DNA from: Acephala macrosclerotiorum
Taxonomy: Eukaryota; Ascomycota; Leotiomycetes; Helotiales; Mollisiaceae
Length of the DNA: 64,000 nt
Assembly (NCBI GenBank): GCA_014904845.1
Contig: MU119249.1
Location: 124,001 to 188,000, forward strand
Reading direction: 5' to 3'
Position numbers and translations under genes: made by a program. The notes under the pieces are model-generated. The model saw only the letters and a program-made list of their open reading frames with translations. It ran no database searches and was not told the origin of the DNA. Positions 56,801 to 64,000 of this stretch are shown one piece after another (the first letter of the stretch is position 1; every line of letters begins with the position of its first letter).

Positions 56801-59800
56801 AATGCACATTACTAAGTACTGAAATATATGTTTTTTCTCTTGGTATCGACGTAATTCTCGAATTGTATTTTTTTTTTTTTTAAGTGTTTTTAAAATTTGA
56901 GATTATATTATTTCATTAAAAAACTTTTTTTTGAATACTTCAAATTTTGAAAAAATTCTAATAATCGCGATTAAACAAAGAAAAACAATAAAAGCGGCGA
57001 TTAGTAGTGTAATTGAAACGATTAATAATATAATCAATTATAGTCTTTTTTTTATGTTTAAATAATTTTCTTAATAAAAAATAATTAAAAAAAATAATAT
57101 ATAAATAATAATTTTATAAACTTACTAAGAAAAAAATTATAATTTCAAAACTATAAATTTGTCTCGCGATAAAATGCGTCTCGATATACAAAAATAAACG
57201 TTAATTTAATATTAAATATAATAGTATTTAATAAAAGATTAAGAAAAAAAAAAAGACTATAAAAATCGAATTATTAAAAAAATGTATTTAAAAATCAATT
57301 ATTTCGATCGTAAACAATTCAATTCCGTTCTATAAATTTATTTATTGTAATTTCTCTCTATTTGATATTATTTCTTCTTTAGATTTTTTATTTATTAAAT
57401 CGAGATTAAAAATCTCAATAAATACATATAAACTGTTATTGAACTCGTCGATAATAAATTTGAAACATTTCTCAATAAATTATTACGTAAAAAAATAAAA
57501 TTAATTTGTTGCACGTTATAAAAATCGTATTTCGAATTACTAGTATATAGCGTATATAATTTGAACGTAATTTCAATATAAAACAAAAATTATAATTTTC
57601 ATTTTTTAATTACTTATTACAAAATTTACAAAAATTTATTAATATTTTATTCGTTGTAATTTTAGTGAAAAAATCGATACTTTAATAAAAAACTCGATAA
57701 AAATAATAATAATAACAATAAAACTATATTTAGTATATAGAATTCATTTGAGTCTTTTTTAGTACTAGTTTCCAATTGGTTGAATAAAAACCAATACAGA
57801 ATCCTAGTACGAAAACCAAAAAAAAATTTAATTTGAGAAATCGTTTCTTTTAAAACTTGGTAATTTCAATCGCTAGTACGAAAACATTCGAAAATTCGAT
57901 TTTTTACGTTGAGTAAATTGAAAAGAGTTTATAAAAAGATTGTAAAAAGATTTTTGTAACGAGACTTAGTAAAGTTTTATAAAGTCACGATAATTATTTA
58001 CCAAAGGTCGTTAACGAATTTCTTTTTATCGCGACGATAATAATTGTACGTACCGATAAATTGAGTCTTTGAAACTTTACACAATTAAACGAGTTAATAA
58101 ATCAATATACTACAATTGCAATATTTATATTTCTTCGATAATTACTACTTTTATTCTTTGAAAACAAATATTAAATAATCAAAATACTTATTTTTAGTTT
58201 AAAATCAATATATCGATTATATTTGAAAAATATATTCTATTTTCTACGATTTGTAATTTATTGTTTCGCAAATTTCATAGTTATACGAATTAATATTTCC
58301 CTCTTATAAAATACTTATTTTTCGCTTTTTCAAATTTATTATCGAGTTCGACGAAATTCTAATTATAGTTTATAAAACGATACTCGTAGAATAATTCTTT
58401 GTACTAATTGCGTTTATACGAAAAAAAATAATAAAAAATATAATTAGCGAATTTAAATAAATAAACGCGAATAAAAAACATTTATACGGTTTATTCAATT
58501 CGCTTATATAAGAAATTATTCGATCTCGAAAAGTTTTACGATTTAAACGATTGTAGAAATAGAATCGTTATCGCAAAAATCTCGAATATTTAATAAATAG
58601 AAATCTTTTTTCGCGTTTCGTTTTTTCGTAGTCTTTTTCGTACTTCGTATTTTTGCACTAAAACCCGAGAACGAATAATTGTTTAAAATTCGATCGAAAA
58701 AAAATAAAAAATCCAAAAATAATTCATTTAATTTGTATAAATTTAATTTAAAATTATCGATATTTACATTCGATATATTTAATTCTCTCAAATATTTTTT
58801 TATCGAATCTCGATTCAATCTTTGTACATATAGATTCTCAATAAACGATAATTTAATTAAAAGCAATAATGAAATTTTTTTTACTTATATTTTTTTATAT
58901 ATTTTAATAGAAAAATAGAAAATTAATAATTTAAAAATATTGATTTTATTCAAATTATATCAAACGTTAAATACGTTTTATTTCGATACGTTTAAAATTT
59001 AAAAAATTATTGATTTTATATAGTATACGTATTTAAATAATTCGATTTCAAATTTAAAAACTAATATCAATAAATTGAAAAAATTGATTTTTTTTTATAT
59101 AATTATTAACGTCGAAATAATTTCGAAATATATTTCGTTTATAAAATTGATTGAAAGTAGAAATGTTTTTGTGTGAAATTTTTAAAAGCGCGTAATATCT
59201 AAAAAGTTTATTAGAAATATAACAAAGTTGAATAATTAATAGTATTAAAAAAATAATAATATTAAAACTATTTCAAAAGTTCTTATTTTTGTACGAGTTC
59301 GTATATCGTATTAGTGATTAAAGAGATTAAACGATTGAAACAATCAATTAAAATTATTTTGCAATTTTATTTTTAAAATGAAATTTCATTCTATTTCAAT
59401 TATAATTACTAACTAGTAAAATAATTACGAATTTCATTAAATTACGATTTTAGTATTTATCAAAAATCTATTTACTTTTCTATCGAATATACAAACTTCT
59501 AATTATTTACAAATCTCTACTTTTGATTTCAAAATTGTATTTTTACAATCAATTTTACCTTAGAAAATAATAAGAAAATTCAATCATTTTCAATTTGTAA
59601 CTATTGATATTACAATATCAATTTTACTTTAAAGTTTAAAAAGAAAATTCAATCATTTTCAATTTATAATTATTAATATTAATTGTAAAACTTCGTTTTT
59701 CTCTTTTGTAATTAAACGTTAATTGAAATTAAAAAAATGAACTCGAAAACAAAACTTTACAATTTCAATACTATATATCGAAAAAAAGTAAAATATATAC

Positions 59801-62800
59801 GAATTGTATTTTTTATCAAATTATCGAAGAATACTACAAAAAAAACTCGAAAATTATTGTATTAAATAACTTATAACACTTTAAAAAAAATATTTTAAAT
59901 TTCTTTAAAATATAAAAAAAATGCGATTTTAATAATACTCGATAAAAAGTATAACAAATAATTTTCAAAGAAAAAAAATCATTTTTATAGAAAAAATAAA
60001 CGAATTAAAAAACGAGTTTAATTATAATATTTACGTTTTGAAACAAAGAAATAAAAAACTCTTTAATTATATATTTAAAAAATCATTTAAAAATAGACTT
60101 TTTTAATTACTCAATTTAATAGAAATCGTAAATAGCGATCTTTCGATCTAAAGTTTATAATTTAAAAAAAGTTTAAAATTAAAATTATTTTAAATCAAAG
60201 AAATATACATTGATTAATTTTTTAAAACGAAATACCAAATCTTTATTCTATGAAAATCGAAAAAAACGAAATAATTTTATAGTAAAAACTAAAAACTTTT
60301 AATCTAAAAATTTAATAAATATTAAAAAATAGATTGATTCTTTAAATTTGAAAATTTAATATTTATTGAAAAAGTAGAAAATCTATTAAATAAAAAATTA
60401 TTTAGTTTATACTATATATACATTAAATAACGTTAAATATCGAAATTTAAAATTACTCAAAGACTTTTCTTTAAATGTTTATCTTTTACAACTTTAATAA
60501 TACAAGTTTTGAGATTCAAATTAATAGTATTTGTAAACGTCGTTTTGGTATCTTTTATATGAAAAATAGTAAATTGAGATTTTACAATCTCAATAGTAAA
60601 AACTTGTATTTGCACTACTTGTAGTAATTTTTTTTATTTTCGAATTACAATTTCAATTTGTGGTTAAAATTACAACAATAAATTGCGATTCTATTTTTAT
60701 AATTATATTTGTTCGTTTAACGTTTAAAGTCTACCAAGATTGAAAATAGTAATATATCGTTTCAAAAATAATTATTACACTTTTTTATTATTACACTATT
60801 AATTTATTTGATATTGTATTAAATTATTTTTAACAAGTAATCAATTCTAGTATTATACTATTTTCAATAAACAACTATTTTTGTAGTTACATTTTTTGTA
60901 TTTCTCGAGTAAACAATTATTTTTATTACTATATTTTTTTCAATAAACAACAAACAAACTATTTTTGGTTTTAATAATTTAAAATAGTTTTCGTTTTCAA
61001 TGTCACCTGACGCAAATCACGTGCCATCACAATTACTAGTCGATTGAAAATGTTCGATATTGGTCGAAATTAAACGTGACGTCGATAGAAATTTTATAAA
61101 GAAATGTTTTAATTTTTAATATATATAGAAATGCTTTTATTTGAATTAATAAAAGATTATAAATATTACGACGTTATAATTTTTTTAATCAATATTTGAT
61201 TTTGTGATATGTGAATATTAATTAAAAATTCTCAAAAAAATAAAACTTTTTCGTAAGTAAATAATTGCAAATACTTTGAAAATGTACTAATCAAAAACTA
61301 AAATACTTATTTATATTAGTATTTTATTTTTTTAAATTAATAATTATAAAAATATTTGCATTGAAAATAGTTTACTACTTATTAATATTTGATTTTTAAT
61401 GAGTTCGATTTAAAATAAAAACAATTGAATTATTAGCTCGTTATTAATTTTTATTATAACGAACAATTGTACGATAAACAATAAATTGTTAAAACTCGAC
61501 AATAAATTTTTATCGTTGATTTTAAACGAAGAAGTATTATCGCTCAAATCGAAAAAAATCAAAAAATACTATAACAAATTTTTAATTTTGAGAAATTTAC
61601 AATTTACATTTTCGAATAATAATATTTATCGCTTTACTTTTGGTCGTCTATTTTCACATTTTTGTTTTTAAAAGTAAAATTTTTTTACTATTAATAATCT
61701 TACGAATTTCGCGTATAAAATTTTATTTCGTAATTAATTTCTTATAAATCAAAACTACTTCGATTTTTAATTCTCTTATTCGATCCAATTTGTTTAATAT
61801 TATAATCGTATCTCGAGTATTTCAAAATATTGTTTTTATTAAAAATAATCGATAAATATAAATATCGATTCAATTTCTTTAAATAACGTTATTATTGTAT
61901 TCGAAAAAAAAATTTTGTTTATACAATTTGTATTGAAAACTTAGAAATAAAAAATACAAAAAAAAATAGCTAGTAATAGTATTGTTCCTTTTTATTTCTT
62001 TTTTTCTTCGAATAAATTATTTGAAACTCGATTAAAAATTTCAATACACGTTTTTTTTTTTCAAATTTTAATTTTATAGTAATTATACAAAACGCGAAAA
62101 ATATTAAAATAAATATAAAAACTTTTAAAAATAATTAATACTATAGAATTTACTTTGTAAAATAATAAAAACTTTAATAAAATAAAGTTTTTCTTTTTAC
62201 GAGAAATTTTATAATCGTTTTAGAGTTTTAATCGTTTAACTTTTCGCGTTTCTACGTTTTAAAACATTTTCGAAAATAGTAAAAAATTTTTTCTATTATC
62301 ATCATCTACCAAATTACTTCTTTCAATATTATCGTCACTTCTCTCTCGTAGTATAGTCTCCACAGTAAATAATGCGATCTCACGAATCGCGCGATTTACG
62401 AAATAAACGCGAAATATATTTCGCGCTATACTTACAAAGAATAGTATTACTAATACCGATGACACTATACTACAACAAGAGATAATCATGTTTTTTAAAC
62501 TTGGTTAATAATATTGAGAAACAATTAAATTCGAATTAATCGTTTTCAGTTCGTTTACATCGAATCAAACTAAATCGTTCTAATAATTTTATTGATTACT
62601 CGCTAAGTATCGATGACAATGACGACGACAGCGAAAATATTAATAGTATTGTTATAAAATCTGCCATCTTTTCGCTACAACGATTTCCCACGTCGCCGCT
62701 TTCTACATCTCATCGTTCGTCGTTATTACTCCCTCTCTCCTCTACTCCAATCTCTCCGCCGACTTCTCCATCTTCACCACCTTCTCCTTCGACACGGTCT

Positions 62801-64000
62801 CGAATTTCATCACGACAAACAAATCCCGATGGATTTGACACCGTCGTGAACTATACCGAAATAGATAGACCAAATAAACGAAAGTGCAAACGAAGATTAT
62901 CTGAAACGCAATCGAAAGACTCGAGATACAAATCGCAAATCGTTCTTTTAATCGATAGTTTGGGTTTAATCGATTCCGTAAACGAATCTCAATAATCAAT
63001 CGAAATTTCAGTACAAAGATCTTTTTTACAATCGCTAGATATAACTGTAGAGAATTGCGCAATACCAGAAAACGATACGTCAATACTTGATATTACGAAC
63101 GCTTTAAATCAAATCTTTTAAACAATTTACTTTTTAAAAAGAAATATATTAAAAATACTGCGATTTGAAAATGCAATAAATATTATAACATTTGTACTAC
63201 TAAAAATAGCGAAAATATATATTCAAATCAATAAATTTAATTTCCAAATAATAAATATAAAAATTACAATAAACACGACTAAAATCCAAAAATATATTAA
63301 AAATGATTTTACAAAGAAATTATTTAAAAAAGCGATTAAAAGAATTATAAAATCAAAAGTAAATAATATAAATATTAATTTTCAAAAAACGTAAAAAAAA
63401 AAATTTTATTAAAATATTATTAAAAAATACATCGAAACTATTGATTTATTATCGTTTATCGTCGATAGAAAATTTATTGGCGAATATACAATACAAAAAA
63501 AAATTACAACGATTAAATTTATTACTTTAATCGACATCGAAATTTGTAACGAAAATTAGTGAAAATATCGATTGTAATAAAAAGATTTATATAATATAAA
63601 AAATACTAATATAGTAATTATTTTATTTTATCGAGATATTAAATTCAATAAATATTGCAAATCTTTTTCTAAAAAAAAATACTTTTCAAAAAAATTAATA
63701 AATATAATTGTATTCTAAAAAAAAATATATTCTAATTATATTAAACAAATCGAACTTCGAGCGTTTAAATAAATCAAAAATAACTTATTAAACAAATTAA
63801 ACTTATTATATGCATTTATTATCGAGATACTAAACATACTAAAATCAATTTAAAATAATAAATTTAATACGTAGTATTTCAACGAAAAAAAAATATCATA
63901 TAAACTTACAAATAATTGTATAATTATCTCAATCGAGAGTAATTCGAAACGACTCACAAAAAATACGTACATAGAATTGAAAACGAATAAATCGTTCTTT
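56801..64000. repeat. AT-rich, RIP-mutated block to the window edge
   Basis: About 7.2 kb, AT-rich throughout, with stops in every frame and C/G retained chiefly in CG. Open frames such as 57395-57586, 58543-58866 and 61486-61671 show no motif. One less altered stretch is listed separately. The block continues beyond the window. Confidence 0.8.
62541..63120 (+). pseudogene. Less-degraded coding relic, Ser/Pro- and Asp-rich, unidentified
   Basis: An open plus-strand frame of about 150 codons without an ATG start runs to a TAA at 62995, and continues in frame past it to about 63120. It reads through an acidic stretch (SIDDNDDDSENINS), a Ser/Pro-rich stretch (STPISPPTSPSSPPSPSTRS), a basic stretch (RPNKRKCKRRL), then RSFLQSLDITVENCAIPEND. 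The composition suits the N-terminal part of a transposon gag-like or regulatory protein. I do not recognise the family. Confidence 0.4.

Noticed and set aside
58543..58866. 107-codon frames in the 58.5 kb AT-rich block
   Set aside because: Asn/Leu/Phe/Lys-rich composition expected by chance from AT-rich DNA; no recognisable motif.
1..64000. tRNA, rRNA or CRISPR features
   Set aside because: No tRNA B-box with a matching fold, no rRNA-like sequence and no regularly spaced repeats were noticed; a covariance-model search was not possible here.

Overview
The window is nuclear DNA of a filamentous ascomycete (Pezizomycotina). The evidence is short GT-AG introns with fungal branch points, fungus-only families (Zn2Cys6 regulators, GH131, HET/NACHT/WD40, DUF3435), and AT-rich blocks in which nonsense codons are nearly all CAG/CAA to TAG/TAA or TGG to TAG/TGA, the mark of repeat-induced point mutation (RIP). 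A leotiomycete is my best guess from the look of Med21, Ctf18 and the retrotransposon, but that is inference.

1-32.3 kb is an ordinary gene-rich segment: a Zn2Cys6 regulator, CTF18 (sister-chromatid cohesion), a small zinc-binding protein, an Fhit-type HIT hydrolase, a secreted GH131 beta-glucanase, a frameshifted alpha/beta hydrolase, a Ure2-type glutathione S-transferase, a small Cys-rich protein, RRG7, MED21, an SDT1-type pyrimidine 5'-nucleotidase, an 858-residue disordered protein, a multi-KH protein, and a second Zn2Cys6 regulator. Exon structures were worked out by hand from splice sites and reading-frame phase; several include very short exons (13, 14 and 31 nt) and one GC-AG intron.

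33.2-40.85 kb is an AT-rich RIP block. Two relics can still be read in it: a Ty1/Copia-type polyprotein (gag, zinc knuckle, integrase; about 35.0-37.8 kb) and a DUF3435 protein with C-terminal C2H2 finger (about 38.7-40.85 kb), a family that includes the tyrosine recombinases (captains) of Starship elements.

40.85-50.2 kb is an island of normal base composition with self/non-self recognition genes: a HET-NACHT-WD40 (HNWD) NLR-like gene broken by one in-frame TGA between NACHT and WD40; a Pogo-type transposase relic; and a RIP-damaged gene that, read through about twenty nonsense codons and two introns, encodes HET, then SET, then a MYND-type zinc finger in one protein. This architecture is the most unusual item here. 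50.2-54.1 kb and 56.8-64 kb are further AT-rich blocks, separated by one intact multi-pass membrane protein gene.

The layout is that of a two-speed genome: housekeeping genes on one side, and an incompatibility/immunity-like island embedded in decayed transposons on the other. No RNA gene or CRISPR array was recognised.
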